Shown: positions 10,062 to 19,621 of the stretch, piece after piece | Position numbering within the stretch: position 1 is the stretch's first letter | Layout: each line of letters begins with the position of its first letter | Assembly (NCBI RefSeq): GCF_011303755.1 | Contig: NZ_CP049885.1 | Location: forward strand, 2,462,001-2,526,000 | Direction of reading: 5' to 3' | From: Acidovorax sp. HDW3 | GTDB lineage: Bacteria > Pseudomonadota > Gammaproteobacteria > Burkholderiales > Burkholderiaceae_C | DNA: 64,000 bases | Translations under genes and position numbers: made by a program | The notes under the pieces: model-generated | The model's input: the letters and a program-made list of their open reading frames with translations, nothing else | Told to the model about the DNA's origin: nothing | Databases searched by the model: none

Positions 10062-11491
10062 ATCCCGCTCCCAGCCTGCGTGAGCAGCTCATTATTTTGT
10101 AGCAACTGCACCACCTTGCCGGGCACGGCGCCGATGGAGCCGGCGCCCATGCACAGCACCACGTCGCCGCCCTGCACGCTGGCAATGAGCGCCTGGGGCA
10201 GCTCGGCCACGTCTTCGATGAACTGCGGCTCGACGCGCCCGGCCACGCGCACGGCCCGCGCCAGGGCGCGGCCATCGGCGGCGACGATGGGGGCCTCGCC
10301 AGCGGCGTAAACCTCGGTCAGCAGCACGGCGTCGGCACGGCCGAGCACCTGCACAAAATCCTCAAAGCAGTCGCGCGTGCGGCTGTAGCGGTGCGGCTGA
10401 AAAGCCAGCACCAGGCGCCGCCCGGGAAAGGCGCCGCGCGCCGCCGCCAGGGTGGCCGCCATCTCTACCGGGTGGTGGCCGTAGTCTTCGATCAGCTCGT
10501 AGCTGCCGCCACCTTGCGCCGGCTGGCTGCCGTAGCGTTGAAAACGCCGCCCGACGCCGGTAAAACCGGCCAGGGCACGCTGCAGCGCGGCATCCGGAAT
10601 ATCGAGTTCGGTGGCCACGGCAATCGCGGCCAGGGCGTTGAGCACGTTGTGCTCGCCGGCGAGGTTGAGCGTCACTTCCAAATCCGGCAAGGTGATGCCG
10701 TTGCGCCGCTGCACGGTGAAGTGCATCCGCCCGGCGTCGGCCCGCAGATGGACGGCGCGCACCTGCGCATCCTCGGAAAAACCGTAGCTGGTCACGGGGC
10801 GGGCGAGATCGCCCAGGATGGCGCGCACGCCGGGGTTGTCCACGCACAGCACGGCGGCGCCGTAGAACGGCATCCGGTGCAGGAAGTCGATGAAGGCCTG
10901 CTTCAAACGGCCAAAGTCGTGGCCGTAGGTCTCCATGTGGTCGGCGTCGATGTTGGTGACGACGGCCATCACCGGCAGCAGGTTCAGGAACGAGGCGTCG
11001 GACTCGTCGGCCTCGACCACGATGTACTCGCCCTGGCCCAGGCGCGCATTCGCGCCCGCGCTGTTCAGGCGCCCGCCGATGACGAAGGTGGGGTCGAGCC
11101 CGGCCTCGGCCAGCACGCTGGTGACCAGGCTGGTGGTGGTGGTCTTGCCGTGCGTGCCGGCAATGGCGATGCCGCGCTTCAAGCGCATCAGCTCGGCGAG
11201 CATGAGCGCGCGCGGCACCACCGGAATCTTGCGCGCGCGCGCGGCCAGCACCTCGGGGTTGTCGGCCTGCACCGCCGTCGAGGTGACGACCGCGTCTGCG
11301 CCCTGCACATGGGCCGCGTCGTGGCCGATGTGGGTGGCAATGCCCAGGCCTTGCAGGCGCTGCAGCGTGCTGCTATCGGCCAGGTCGGAGCCCGAAATGC
11401 GGTAGCCCAGGTTGTGCAGCACCTCGGCGATGCCGCTCATGCCGGCGCCGCCCAGGCCGACGAAATGGATGTGGTGGATGGCGTGTTTCAT
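10058..11491 (-). CDS. murC: UDP-N-acetylmuramate--L-alanine ligase MurC
   Basis: MurC adds L-Ala to UDP-MurNAc, the first residue of the stem peptide. The 477-residue protein has the N-terminal Rossmann motif [17 protein letters not shown], the ATP loop [10 protein letters not shown] (residues about 115-124), DEYGHHP-type sequence (EDYGHHPVE) and FQPHRYSRT in the C-terminal domain. Its start overlaps the murG stop by four bases, and its stop overlaps ddl. The last 14 residues ([14 protein letters not shown]) are unlike a normal MurC end. They are encoded by a diverged dispersed element, and the octapeptide LQNNELLT recurs in the Nudix-MBL protein. Confidence 0.98.
   Translation of the reverse strand: MKHAIHHIHFVGLGGAGMSGIAEVLHNLGYRISGSDLADSSTLQRLQGLGIATHIGHDAAHVQGADAVVTSTAVQADNPEVLAARARKIPVVPRALMLAELMRLKRGIAIAGTHGKTTTTSLVTSVLAEAGLDPTFVIGGRLNSAGANARLGQGEYIVVEADESDASFLNLLPVMAVVTNIDADHMETYGHDFGRLKQAFIDFLHRMPFYGAAVLCVDNPGVRAILGDLARPVTSYGFSEDAQVRAVHLRADAGRMHFTVQRRNGITLPDLEVTLNLAGEHNVLNALAAIAVATELDIPDAALQRALAGFTGVGRRFQRYGSQPAQGGGSYELIEDYGHHPVEMAATLAAARGAFPGRRLVLAFQPHRYSRTRDCFEDFVQVLGRADAVLLTEVYAAGEAPIVAADGRALARAVRVAGRVEPQFIEDVAELPQALIASVQGGDVVLCMGAGSIGAVPGKVVQLLQNNELLTQAGSGI
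10075..10107 (-). repeat. Dispersed-element relative at the 3' end of murC
   Basis: On the coding strand: GTTGCTACAAAATAATGAGC, then TGCTCACGCAGG. The first 24 bases (GCTACAAAATAATGAGCT-CTCAC) are nearly identical to the stretch inside the Nudix-MBL gene at 35150. Confidence 0.55.
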
Positions 11492-12555
11492 CGGGCCAAC
11501 TCCTCGCAGGCGGCCACCACGGCGGCCGTGGCTTCAATTTTTTGCATGGTTTTGGCTTGTTCGGCGCGCTGCAAAAGCGCGGCGCGCTCCGTATTTTGTA
11601 GCATTTGGGCCAATCCCCCGGGCGTCAAGTCGCGCTGCTGCAACAGCCAGCCGCCACCGGCCTGGACGAGGAATTGGGCGTTGTGCGTCTGGTGGTCGTC
11701 CACCGCCGCCGGAAAGGGCACGAACAGCGCGGCTGCGCCGACGGCGGCGATCTCGGTCACGGTGCTGGCGCCCGCGCGGCAGACGATGAGGTCGGCCTCG
11801 GCAAAGGCGCTGGCGGTGTCGTCGATGAAGGGCGTGAGCGTGGCCTGCACCCCGGCCTGGGCGTAGTTCTGGCGCAGCGCCTCGATCTGCGCCGCGCCGC
11901 TTTGGTGCGTCACCTCGGGGCGCTGCCCCTCGGGGATCAGCGCCAGCGCCTGCGGCACGATGTCGTTGAGCGCCTTGGCGCCCAGGCTGCCGCCGACCAC
12001 CAGCAGTTTGAGCGGCCCGCTACGCCCGGCAAAGCGCGCCGCTGGCGCCGCCTGCGCGGTAAAGGCGTGGCGCAGCGGGTTGCCGACCCACTGGCCTTTT
12101 TTCAGCACGCCGGGAAAGGCAGTGAAGATGCGGTCAGCGACACCAGAGAGCACGCGGTTGGCCATACCGGCGACCGAATTTTGCTCGTGCAGCACCAGCG
12201 GCTTGCCCGCCAGGGCGGCCATCATGCCGCCGGGGAAGGTGACGTAGCCACCCAGGCCGACGACCACGTCCGGGCGCACGCGGCGCACCACGGCCAGCGC
12301 CTGCCAGAAGGCGCGCAGCAGCTTGAGGGGCAGCAGCGCCAGGGTTTTGACCCCCTTGCCGCGCACGCCGGAAAAATCAATCGTCTCGAAGGCAAAGCCC
12401 TCGGGCGGCACCAGGCGCGACTCCATGCTGACGGGCGTGCCCAGCCAATGCACGCGCCAGCCGCGTGCGCGCAGCTCCCGCGCCAGCGCCAGGCCGGGGA
12501 AGATGTGGCCGCCGGTGCCGCCGGCCATGATGAGGGCGCATGGAGGCTGGCTCAT
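11488..12555 (-). CDS. murG: UDP-GlcNAc--undecaprenyl-PP-MurNAc-pentapeptide GlcNAc transferase MurG
   Basis: MurG is a peripheral membrane glycosyltransferase (GT-B fold) that turns lipid I into lipid II. The 355-residue protein has the N-terminal glycine loop [26 protein letters not shown], and the UDP-GlcNAc site with [15 protein letters not shown] near residue 263. It overlaps ftsW upstream and murC downstream by four bases each. The C-terminal stretch [20 protein letters not shown] begins with bases (GCTACAAAATACGGAGC) that resemble the dispersed-element variant found in murC. Confidence 0.97.
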   Translation of the reverse strand: MSQPPCALIMAGGTGGHIFPGLALARELRARGWRVHWLGTPVSMESRLVPPEGFAFETIDFSGVRGKGVKTLALLPLKLLRAFWQALAVVRRVRPDVVVGLGGYVTFPGGMMAALAGKPLVLHEQNSVAGMANRVLSGVADRIFTAFPGVLKKGQWVGNPLRHAFTAQAAPAARFAGRSGPLKLLVVGGSLGAKALNDIVPQALALIPEGQRPEVTHQSGAAQIEALRQNYAQAGVQATLTPFIDDTASAFAEADLIVCRAGASTVTEIAAVGAAALFVPFPAAVDDHQTHNAQFLVQAGGGWLLQQRDLTPGGLAQMLQNTERAALLQRAEQAKTMQKIEATAAVVAACEELAR

Positions 12556-13820
12556 ACGCGCCCCCCCCTCATGAGTAATTTGTTCTCATAGTCCACCCGC
12601 AGCACGACGGCCAGGGCCACCAGGTTCATCAAGATGGCCGAACCGCCAAAGCTCATGAGCGGCAGCGTCAGGCCCTTGGTTGGCAGCGCGCCCAGGTTCA
12701 CGCCCATGTTGATGAAGGCCTGAAAGCCCAGCCACACCGCCACGCCCTGGGCCACCAGGCCGGGGAAAACACGGTCGAGCGCAATCGCCTGGCGGCCAAT
12801 TTGCATGATGCGGCGCGTGAGCCAGAAGAAGAGCACGATCAGGGTGAGCACGCCCACCAGGCCGAACTCCTCACCGATGACGGCCATGAGGAAGTCGGTG
12901 TGCGCCTCGGGCAGCCAGTGCAGTTTTTCCACGCTAGCGCCCAGGCCGACGCCAAAAATCTCGCCGCGCCCGATGGCGATGAGCGAATGCGACAGCTGGT
13001 AGCCCTTGCCCAGCGCGTGGTCGGCGCTGAACGGATCGAGGTAGGCAAAAATGCGCTCGCGCCGCCAGGGGCTGGTGATGATGATCATCATGAAGGCCGC
13101 CACCAGGGCGCCGCCGATCAGAAACATCATGCGCAGGTTCACCCCGCCCAAAAACAGGATGCCCATGGCGATGACGGTGATCACCATGAAGGCGCCCATG
13201 TCCGGCTCGGCCAGCAGCAGCGCGCCCACCACGGCCACGGCGCCCATCATGGGCAGCACGGCGCGCAGAAAGCTTTCTTTTTCCGGCAGCTTGCGCTCCA
13301 TGTAGTCGGCGGCGTAGATCAGGATGGCCAGCTTGGCCAGCTCCGACGGCTGGAAATTCATGATGCCCAGACTGAGCCAGCGGCGCGCGCCGTTGACCGA
13401 GCTGCCCACGTGCGGGATCAGCACGGCAATGAGCAGCACCAAGGCGCCCACGAAAAGCCAAGGGGCGATGTCGGCCCATTTCTTCATCGAAATCTGGAAC
13501 ACCAACAGCGCAGCGACGAAACCCATCACCAACGCCATGCAGTGGCGCAACAGAAAGTGGTAGGGCGCGATCTTGCCAAAGCGGGGGTTGTCCGGCATGG
13601 CGATGGAGGCTGAGTACACCATCACCAACCCCCAGGCCAGCAGCGCCACCACAACCCACAACAGCACCTGGTCAAAGCCCAGCACGTGCGCCGGCGTGGC
13701 CGATGTCTGGCGGTATTCCATGCCGCCAATGCGCACCGGCAGGCGGTCGGCCGCCTTTGCCGGCAGGGCGCCAAACCAGGCGGCCATGCGCGCGAGCAGG
13801 GGGCTGGGGCGCACGCTCAC
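12552..13820 (-). CDS. ftsW: Septal peptidoglycan polymerase FtsW
   Basis: FtsW is a SEDS-family glycosyltransferase that polymerises lipid II at the septum together with FtsI. The 422-residue protein has about ten membrane segments after a cytoplasmic N-terminus of roughly 50 residues. It has the family signature [20 protein letters not shown] with the catalytic acidic region, and [25 protein letters not shown] near the end. Its start overlaps the murD stop (ATGA) and its stop overlaps murG. Confidence 0.97.
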   Translation of the reverse strand: MSVRPSPLLARMAAWFGALPAKAADRLPVRIGGMEYRQTSATPAHVLGFDQVLLWVVVALLAWGLVMVYSASIAMPDNPRFGKIAPYHFLLRHCMALVMGFVAALLVFQISMKKWADIAPWLFVGALVLLIAVLIPHVGSSVNGARRWLSLGIMNFQPSELAKLAILIYAADYMERKLPEKESFLRAVLPMMGAVAVVGALLLAEPDMGAFMVITVIAMGILFLGGVNLRMMFLIGGALVAAFMMIIITSPWRRERIFAYLDPFSADHALGKGYQLSHSLIAIGRGEIFGVGLGASVEKLHWLPEAHTDFLMAVIGEEFGLVGVLTLIVLFFWLTRRIMQIGRQAIALDRVFPGLVAQGVAVWLGFQAFINMGVNLGALPTKGLTLPLMSFGGSAILMNLVALAVVLRVDYENKLLMRGGRV

Positions 13821-15571
13821 AGGCTGCCCCCCAGGTCTTGCCCGGCTGCGTGCGCCAGCGCCTGAACGGCCTGCACGAACACCTGGGCGCGGTGCGCGTA
13901 GTCGCGGAACATGTCCAGGCTGGCGCAGGCGGGCGAGAGCAGCACGGCATCGCCCGGCTGCGCCTGCGCCGCCGCCAGGGCCACGGCCTGCTCCAGCGTC
14001 GCGGCGTCGAGCAGCAGCGGCTCGCCCGCGTGCAGGGCGGCGCGAATGGCCGGGGCGTCGCGCCCGATCAGCACCGCCGCCCGCGCGTAGCGCACCAGGG
14101 GCGCGGCCAGGGGCGAGAAGTCCTGCCCCTTGCCATCGCCTCCCAGGATGACGACCAGGCGCCGCTCGGCGCCCAGCCCCGTGAGTGCGGCCACGGTGGC
14201 GCCCACATTCGTGCCCTTGCTGTCGTCGAAATACTCCACGCCGGCGACGCTGCCGATGGGCTCGACGCGGTGCGGCTCGCCCCGGTATTCACGCAGGCCG
14301 TAGAGCATGTCGGCCAGGCTGGCGCCAGCGGCCTGCGCCAGCGCCAGCGCCGCCAGGGCGTTGCAGGCGTTGTGGCGGCCGCGAATGCGCAGCGCGTCGG
14401 CAGGCATCAGGCGCTGCAGGTGCAACTCTTGTTCGTACACCTTGCTGCGGCGCACGGTCTCGTCGGCGGCGTGCGCACGCACCAGCCAGGTCATGCCGTT
14501 GACGCTTTCCAGGCCGTAGTCACCGGGGCGCTGCGGCAGGTCGGCGCCAAAGGTGACGTGGGCGCGCAGCTGCGGCTTTTGCAGCTTGACCTTGACCGCT
14601 GGCGGCAGCATGGCCATGACGGCAGCGTCCTCGCGATTGAGCACCATGAGCGCACCCTGGCCAAAGATGCGCGCCTTGGCCGCGCCGTAGGCGGCCATGC
14701 TGCCGTGCCAGTCGAGGTGGTCTTGCGTCAGGTTGAGCACCGCCGCCGCCGTCGGCTCAAAGCCCTGCACGCCGTCGAGCTGAAAACTCGACAGCTCCAG
14801 CACCCAGGTGCTGGGCAAATCCTGCGCCGCGATGCGCGCCGCCAGGGTGTCAAGCAGCGTCGGCCCGATGTTGCCGGCCACGGCCACGCTGCGCCCGGCC
14901 TGCGCCACCAGCTGCGCCGTGAGCGAGGTGACGGTGGTCTTGCCATTGGTGCCGGTCACGGCCAGCAGCGCCGGCGCGTAGCCATGCTGCGCGCGCAGCG
15001 CCGCCAGGGCCTCGGAATACAAGTCCAATTCGCCTTTGACGCTGATGCCACAAGCGTCAGCAGCTCCTAAAACAGGAGCAATCGTGGCCGGACTGAGCCC
15101 TGGCGAGCGGTACACCGCGCTCAGGCCCTGGCCCTGCACCAGGGCAGCATCGAAAGCGCCGGCGACGAAGCGCACCGCCGGCAGCTCGGCCTGCAGCGGC
15201 GCCAGCTGCGGCGGCGCGGCGCGGGTGTCGGCCACCGTGACGGCGGCGCCGGCACGCGCGCACCAGCGCGCCATGGCCAGGCCCGAGGCGCCCAGGCCCA
15301 GCACCAACACGCGCTGGCCCTGCAGCGGCGCGCTGGCCTGTGGCCAGTCTTGCGGCACGGGGGCCCAGGTGGGCTCGGGTGCGGCCTCGGCCTGCGCCAA
15401 AAGGGCGTTGTCCGGCACGGGCTCGGCAGCCACCTCGGGCTCGGCCTCGGCAAAAATGCGCGCGACGAAGGCGGCCGCATCCTGCGCCGCCGTCAGCGCG
15501 GCCGGCGCAGCCGTGCCAGCGGCGGGGGCGGCGTCGGCAGGGATGGGGGTGGGGGACAGGGGTTCGCTCAT
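13817..15571 (-). CDS. murD: UDP-N-acetylmuramoylalanine--D-glutamate ligase MurD, with N-terminal extension
   Basis: MurD adds D-Glu to UDP-MurNAc-L-Ala. The enzyme proper begins at about residue 80 with [19 protein letters not shown]. It has the ATP loop [17 protein letters not shown]-type [16 protein letters not shown], and [14 protein letters not shown] at the end. In front lies an extension of about 80 residues rich in Ala, Pro and Glu, which makes the protein 584 residues against roughly 440 in E. coli. The start (MSEPLSPTP) overlaps the mraY stop as ATGA, which supports keeping the extension. Residues about 163-175 ([13 protein letters not shown]) are encoded by a relative of the dispersed element. 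Confidence 0.95.
   Translation of the reverse strand: MSEPLSPTPIPADAAPAAGTAAPAALTAAQDAAAFVARIFAEAEPEVAAEPVPDNALLAQAEAAPEPTWAPVPQDWPQASAPLQGQRVLVLGLGASGLAMARWCARAGAAVTVADTRAAPPQLAPLQAELPAVRFVAGAFDAALVQGQGLSAVYRSPGLSPATIAPVLGAADACGISVKGELDLYSEALAALRAQHGYAPALLAVTGTNGKTTVTSLTAQLVAQAGRSVAVAGNIGPTLLDTLAARIAAQDLPSTWVLELSSFQLDGVQGFEPTAAAVLNLTQDHLDWHGSMAAYGAAKARIFGQGALMVLNREDAAVMAMLPPAVKVKLQKPQLRAHVTFGADLPQRPGDYGLESVNGMTWLVRAHAADETVRRSKVYEQELHLQRLMPADALRIRGRHNACNALAALALAQAAGASLADMLYGLREYRGEPHRVEPIGSVAGVEYFDDSKGTNVGATVAALTGLGAERRLVVILGGDGKGQDFSPLAAPLVRYARAAVLIGRDAPAIRAALHAGEPLLLDAATLEQAVALAAAQAQPGDAVLLSPACASLDMFRDYAHRAQVFVQAVQALAHAAGQDLGGSL
15048..15084 (-). repeat. Dispersed-element relative inside murD
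   Basis: On the coding strand: CGATTGCTCCTGTTTTAGGA, then GCTGCTGACGCTTG. This matches the pattern TTGCTAT..., GGAGCTGCTAGCGCTTG. It is in frame and adds or replaces residues without breaking the gene. Confidence 0.5.
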
Positions 15572-16746
15572 CGCAGTTTCAGCGTCGTCAGGCCCAGCAG
15601 GCACAGCAGCATGGTGATGATCCAGAAGCGCACCACGACCTGGGTTTCCTTCCAGCCGCTTTTTTCAAAATGGTGGTGCAGCGGCGCCATCTTCAAAAGG
15701 CGCCGGCCCTCGCCGTAGCGCCGGCGCGTGTATTTGAACCAGCTCACCTGCAGCATCACCGACAGCGCCTCGACCACGAAGACGCCGCCCATGATGGCCA
15801 GCACCACTTCCTGGCGCACGATCACGGCCACCGTGCCGAGCGCGCCGCCAAGCGCCAGCGCGCCGACGTCGCCCATGAACACCTGCGCCGGGTGCGCGTT
15901 GAACCACAAAAAGGCCAGCCCCGCCCCGCCCATGGCAGCGCAGAAAATCATCAGCTCGCCCGAGCCCGGAATGTGCGGAAACAACAGGTACTTGGCGTAC
16001 ACCGCGTTGCCCGTGACGTAGGCAAAAATGCCCAGTGAGCCGCCCACCAGGATCACCGGCATGATGGCCAGGCCGTCCAGGCCGTCGGTCAGGTTCACGG
16101 CGTTGCTGCTGCCGACGATCACCAGATAGGTCAGGATGACGAAGCCGAGCACGCCCAGCGGGTAGCTCACTTCTTTGAAAAACGGCAGCAGCAACCCGGC
16201 CTTGGGCGGCAAATCCAGCGAAAAACCCGACTGCACCCAGGCCCAGAACAGCTCCAGCACGCGGGCGTTGGAGTTCTCGGAGATGCTGAACACCAGGTAC
16301 AGCGCCGCCACCAGGCCGATGAGCGATTGCCAAAAGTATTTTTCGCGCGAGCGCATCCCCTCGGGGTCTTTGTTGACCACCTTGCGCCAGTCGTCCACCC
16401 AGCCAATGGCGCCAAAGCCCAGGGTGACGATGAGGGTGATCCAGACGAAGCGGTTGGAGAGGTCGAACCACAGCAGGGTCGAGGTGGCCATGGCGAACAA
16501 AATCAGCACCCCACCCATGGTGGGTGTGCCGCTTTTGCTCAGGTGCGTCTCCATGGCATAGCCCCGGATGGGCTGGCCGATCTTGAGCGCGCGCAGCATG
16601 GCGATGGCGCGCGGCCCCACCACCAGGCCGATGAGCAAGGCCGTGAGCGCCGCCATCACCGCCCGGAAGGTGATGTACTGGAAGACGCGCAAAAAGCCAA
16701 AATCAGGCGACAGGCCCTGCAGCCACTGCGCCAGCATCAAGAGCAT
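15568..16746 (-). CDS. mraY: Phospho-MurNAc-pentapeptide transferase MraY
   Basis: MraY attaches phospho-MurNAc-pentapeptide to undecaprenyl phosphate, giving lipid I in the inner membrane. The 392-residue protein has about ten membrane segments, the Asp pair in [29 protein letters not shown], and the His motif [12 protein letters not shown] near the C-terminus. Two starts compete. The ATG at 16746 has AGGAGG four bases upstream, while the ATG at 16737 overlaps the murF stop as TGATG. I chose the first because of the strong ribosome-binding site. Confidence 0.96.
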   Translation of the reverse strand: MLLMLAQWLQGLSPDFGFLRVFQYITFRAVMAALTALLIGLVVGPRAIAMLRALKIGQPIRGYAMETHLSKSGTPTMGGVLILFAMATSTLLWFDLSNRFVWITLIVTLGFGAIGWVDDWRKVVNKDPEGMRSREKYFWQSLIGLVAALYLVFSISENSNARVLELFWAWVQSGFSLDLPPKAGLLLPFFKEVSYPLGVLGFVILTYLVIVGSSNAVNLTDGLDGLAIMPVILVGGSLGIFAYVTGNAVYAKYLLFPHIPGSGELMIFCAAMGGAGLAFLWFNAHPAQVFMGDVGALALGGALGTVAVIVRQEVVLAIMGGVFVVEALSVMLQVSWFKYTRRRYGEGRRLLKMAPLHHHFEKSGWKETQVVVRFWIITMLLCLLGLTTLKLR

Positions 16747-18119
16747 GGGGCCTCCTGCAGCGCCTGCACCACTTCTTCCATCTTCATAAAACGCGATCCT
16801 TTCACCAGCACGCTGCCCATGCCGGGCAGGGCTGCGCGCACGGCCGCGAGCAAGGCGGCCTTGTTGTCGAAATGCTGCCCGCCGGCGCCAAAGGCGGCGC
16901 TGGCGTGCACGCTCAAATCCCCCAGGGCGCACAGCCGCTCTATGCCCTGGGCGCGGGCGTAGGAGCCGGCTTCGGCGTGGAACTGCGGCCCCTGGTTGCC
17001 GACCTCACCCATGTCGCCCAGCACCAGATAGCGCGGCGCCGGCAGCGCGGCAAGCACGTCGATGGCGGCGCGCACGGAGTCGGGGTTGGCGTTGTAGCTG
17101 TCGTCCACCACCGTCAGGCTTCGATCTGCCAGCTGCAGTTGCAGCGCCCGCGAGCGCCCCTGCACCGGCGCAAATGCGGCCAGCCCCTGGGCAATGGCCG
17201 CCAGCGGCACGCCCGCCGCCAGCGCGCAGGCCGTCGCTGCCAGGGCGTTGCTGACGTTGTGCTGCCCGGCAATGTGCAAGCGGGTGGCAAAAGTGCCCGC
17301 CGGGGTGGTGATCTGCACGGCCCAGGCGTCGCCCTGCCAGTCGGCCTGCAGGCAGCGCACATCGGCGGCGGCAGTACCAAAGCTCAGGCAGCGGCGCCCC
17401 GCAGCCAGGCGGCGCCACAGCGGCGTGAAGGCATCGCCCTCGGGGAACACGGCCACGCCATCGGCGGGCAAGGCGGCGAGGACGCTGCCGTTTTCCTCGG
17501 CCACGGCCTGCACCGTGCCCATGAATTCCAGGTGCTCGCGCTGCGCGTTGTTCACCAGCGCCACCGTGGGCTGGGCCAGGGCGGCCAGGGCGGCAATCTC
17601 GCCAGGGTGGTTCATGCCCAGCTCGACCACGGCCAGGCGGTGCTCAGCCCGCAGGCGCAGCAGGGTTTGCGGCAGGCCGATGGCGTTGTTGAGGTTGCCG
17701 CGCGTGGCCAGCGCCGCATCGCCCGCGTGGGTGGTGAGGATGCTGGCGAGCATTTGCGTCACGGTGGTCTTGCCGTTGCTGCCGGTGACGGCAATCAGGG
17801 GCAGCGTGAACTGGCTGCGCCAGCCGGCGGCGAGTGCGCCGAGCGCGGCCAGGGTGTCGGGCACCTCGATGCCGGGCAGGCCGGCTGCGGCCAGGCCGCC
17901 GTGGGCCATGGCGGCAGCCGCGCCCGCAGCGCGCGCCTGGGGCAAAAAGTCATGGGCGTCAAAACGCTCGCCCCGCAGGGCGACGAACAGGTCGCCCGCC
18001 TGCAGGCTGCGCGTGTCGGTGTGGATGCGGGCCAGCGGCAAGGCCGCATCGCCCACCAGGCACGCCTGCGGAATGTGCGCCTGCACCCAGGCCAAGGCTT
18101 GTTGCAGCGTCATCATCAT
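16737..18119 (-). CDS. murF: UDP-MurNAc-tripeptide--D-alanyl-D-alanine ligase MurF
   Basis: MurF adds the D-Ala-D-Ala dipeptide made by Ddl. The 460-residue protein has an N-terminal substrate domain ([27 protein letters not shown]), the ATP loop [13 protein letters not shown] near residue 115, MNHPGEI, and [14 protein letters not shown]. It begins MMMTLQQ with the first ATG overlapping the murE stop (ATGA); two further ATGs follow at once. The long open frame that continues upstream into murE is a shadow. Confidence 0.96.
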   Translation of the reverse strand: MMMTLQQALAWVQAHIPQACLVGDAALPLARIHTDTRSLQAGDLFVALRGERFDAHDFLPQARAAGAAAAMAHGGLAAAGLPGIEVPDTLAALGALAAGWRSQFTLPLIAVTGSNGKTTVTQMLASILTTHAGDAALATRGNLNNAIGLPQTLLRLRAEHRLAVVELGMNHPGEIAALAALAQPTVALVNNAQREHLEFMGTVQAVAEENGSVLAALPADGVAVFPEGDAFTPLWRRLAAGRRCLSFGTAAADVRCLQADWQGDAWAVQITTPAGTFATRLHIAGQHNVSNALAATACALAAGVPLAAIAQGLAAFAPVQGRSRALQLQLADRSLTVVDDSYNANPDSVRAAIDVLAALPAPRYLVLGDMGEVGNQGPQFHAEAGSYARAQGIERLCALGDLSVHASAAFGAGGQHFDNKAALLAAVRAALPGMGSVLVKGSRFMKMEEVVQALQEAPCS

Positions 18120-19621
18120 GCGCCGGCCCTCGCGGCAAGCGCGGCGTGGGCCTGCGCCATATCGGAGAACGGCAGGCGCTGGCCCTGCACTTCCTGGTAG
18201 TCCTCGTGGCCTTTGCCGGCCAGCAGCAGCACGTCTTGCGGCCCGGCCTGGGCGATGGCGGCGGCAATGGCCGCCGCGCGGTCGGGCTCGACCTGCAGCG
18301 CCGCGCCCGCCTGCATCCCGCGCAGGATGTCGTCGATGATGGCCTGCGGCGCTTCGCCACGTGGGTTGTCGCTGGTCACCAGCACGGCATCCGCGCCCTG
18401 CTGCGCCGCCGCGCCCATGAGCGGGCGTTTGCGCGCGTCGCGGTTGCCGCCGCAGCCAAACACGCACCACAGGCGCCCACCGCGCTCTTGCGCCAGCGGG
18501 CGCAGCGCCGCCAGCGCCTGGGCCAGGGCGTCGGGGGTGTGGGCGTAGTCCACGGCCACCAGGGGCTGGCCGGGCTGGTTGATCTGCTGCATACGCCCAG
18601 GCACGGGCGAGAGCTGCGCGCACACGGCCACGGCGGTGGCCAGCGGCACGCCCAGGCTGCGCAAGGTGGCGATCACGCCCAGCAGGTTGGAGACGTTGTA
18701 CTGGCCGATGAGCCGGGTTTGCAGCAGCGCCTGCTGCGCGCCTTCGACCACCGTAAACCGCAGGCCGCCCGCGCCCAGGGCAATGTCCCGGGCCTGCAGG
18801 CGTGCCGGGTGCTGCAGGCTGACACCCCACAAATCCAGGCCGCCTTGCTGCTGTGCCAGACGGGCATGGAGGCGCGCGCCCTGCGCGTCGTCGAGGTTGA
18901 CCACCGCCGTGCGCAGGCCGGGCCAGGCAAACAGCGCCTCCTTGGCCTGCCAGTAGGCATCCATGCTGCCGTGGTAGTCGAGGTGGTCCTGCGTGAAGTT
19001 GGTAAAGAGGGCGCTGCGAATCTGGCAGCCGGCCAGGCGCTGCTCGACGATGCCAATCGACGAGGCCTCGATGGCGCAGTGCCCCAGCCCCTGGTCGGCA
19101 AACTGGCGCAGCGCGCGCTGCAGGCGCACCGGGTCGGGCGTGGTCATGCCGGTGGGCGTGAGCTGCGGTGGCACACCCAGACCCAAAGTACCCACCAGGG
19201 CGCATCCAGCAAGCGCTGGCAGCTCTTGTTTTGATAGCAAATTCAGGGCCTCGGCAAGCCAGCAGGCGCTGCTGGTCTTGCCGTTGGTGCCGGTGACGGC
19301 GTGCAGCGCCAGCTGCGCGCTGGGCTGGCCGTACCACTGCGCGGCCAGCACCCCGGTGGCGGCCTTGAGGCCGTCCAGGGCGGCAATCTGCGGCCCCTGC
19401 AGGTCAAAGGCTTGCAGGCCGGCGCGCTCGACGAGCACGGCGCTGGCGCCGCGCGCCAGGGCATCGGCGACGTGCAGGCGGCCATCGGTGGCGGCGCCCG
19501 GCCAGGCGATGAAGGCGTCGCCCGGGGCCACCTGGCGGCTGTCGGTTTGCAAATGCCCGCTGGCACGGGCGCGCACAAAGGCCAGGGCCTGCTCGGCGGT
19601 CGATAACTGTTGCACGCTCAC
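18116..19621 (-). CDS. murE: UDP-MurNAc-L-alanyl-D-glutamate--meso-diaminopimelate ligase MurE
   Basis: MurE adds the third stem-peptide residue. The 501-residue protein has DSRQVAPGDAFIAWPG near the N-terminus, the ATP loop [13 protein letters not shown], and the motif SDNPR (VTSDNPRGEAP). SDNPR marks enzymes specific for meso-diaminopimelate and fits the dapF gene in this window. Start and stop both overlap neighbours as ATGA. Between the ATP loop and the next conserved strand (VGTLGLG) sits NLLSKQELPALAG, encoded by a well preserved relative of the dispersed element. It appears to be an in-frame insertion in a surface loop. Confidence 0.97.
   Translation of the reverse strand: MSVQQLSTAEQALAFVRARASGHLQTDSRQVAPGDAFIAWPGAATDGRLHVADALARGASAVLVERAGLQAFDLQGPQIAALDGLKAATGVLAAQWYGQPSAQLALHAVTGTNGKTSSACWLAEALNLLSKQELPALAGCALVGTLGLGVPPQLTPTGMTTPDPVRLQRALRQFADQGLGHCAIEASSIGIVEQRLAGCQIRSALFTNFTQDHLDYHGSMDAYWQAKEALFAWPGLRTAVVNLDDAQGARLHARLAQQQGGLDLWGVSLQHPARLQARDIALGAGGLRFTVVEGAQQALLQTRLIGQYNVSNLLGVIATLRSLGVPLATAVAVCAQLSPVPGRMQQINQPGQPLVAVDYAHTPDALAQALAALRPLAQERGGRLWCVFGCGGNRDARKRPLMGAAAQQGADAVLVTSDNPRGEAPQAIIDDILRGMQAGAALQVEPDRAAAIAAAIAQAGPQDVLLLAGKGHEDYQEVQGQRLPFSDMAQAHAALAARAGA
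19206..19244 (-). repeat. Dispersed element inserted in frame in murE
   Basis: On the coding strand: TTTGCTATCAAAACAAGAGC, then TGCCAGCGCTTGCTGG. It keeps both the left block and the GCTG-CAGCGCTTG core. It codes for residues about 126-138 of MurE. Confidence 0.6.

Noticed and set aside
12801-13613. A His-rich plus-strand frame opposite ftsW that looks like a metal-binding protein
   Set aside because: The His residues come from antisense reading of Met/Val/Trp-rich membrane segments of FtsW.
16737-19337. An 866-codon frame apparently joining murE and murF
   Set aside because: Only the last 460 codons are MurF. The upstream part is the wrong frame of murE, and the ATGA overlap fixes the murF start.
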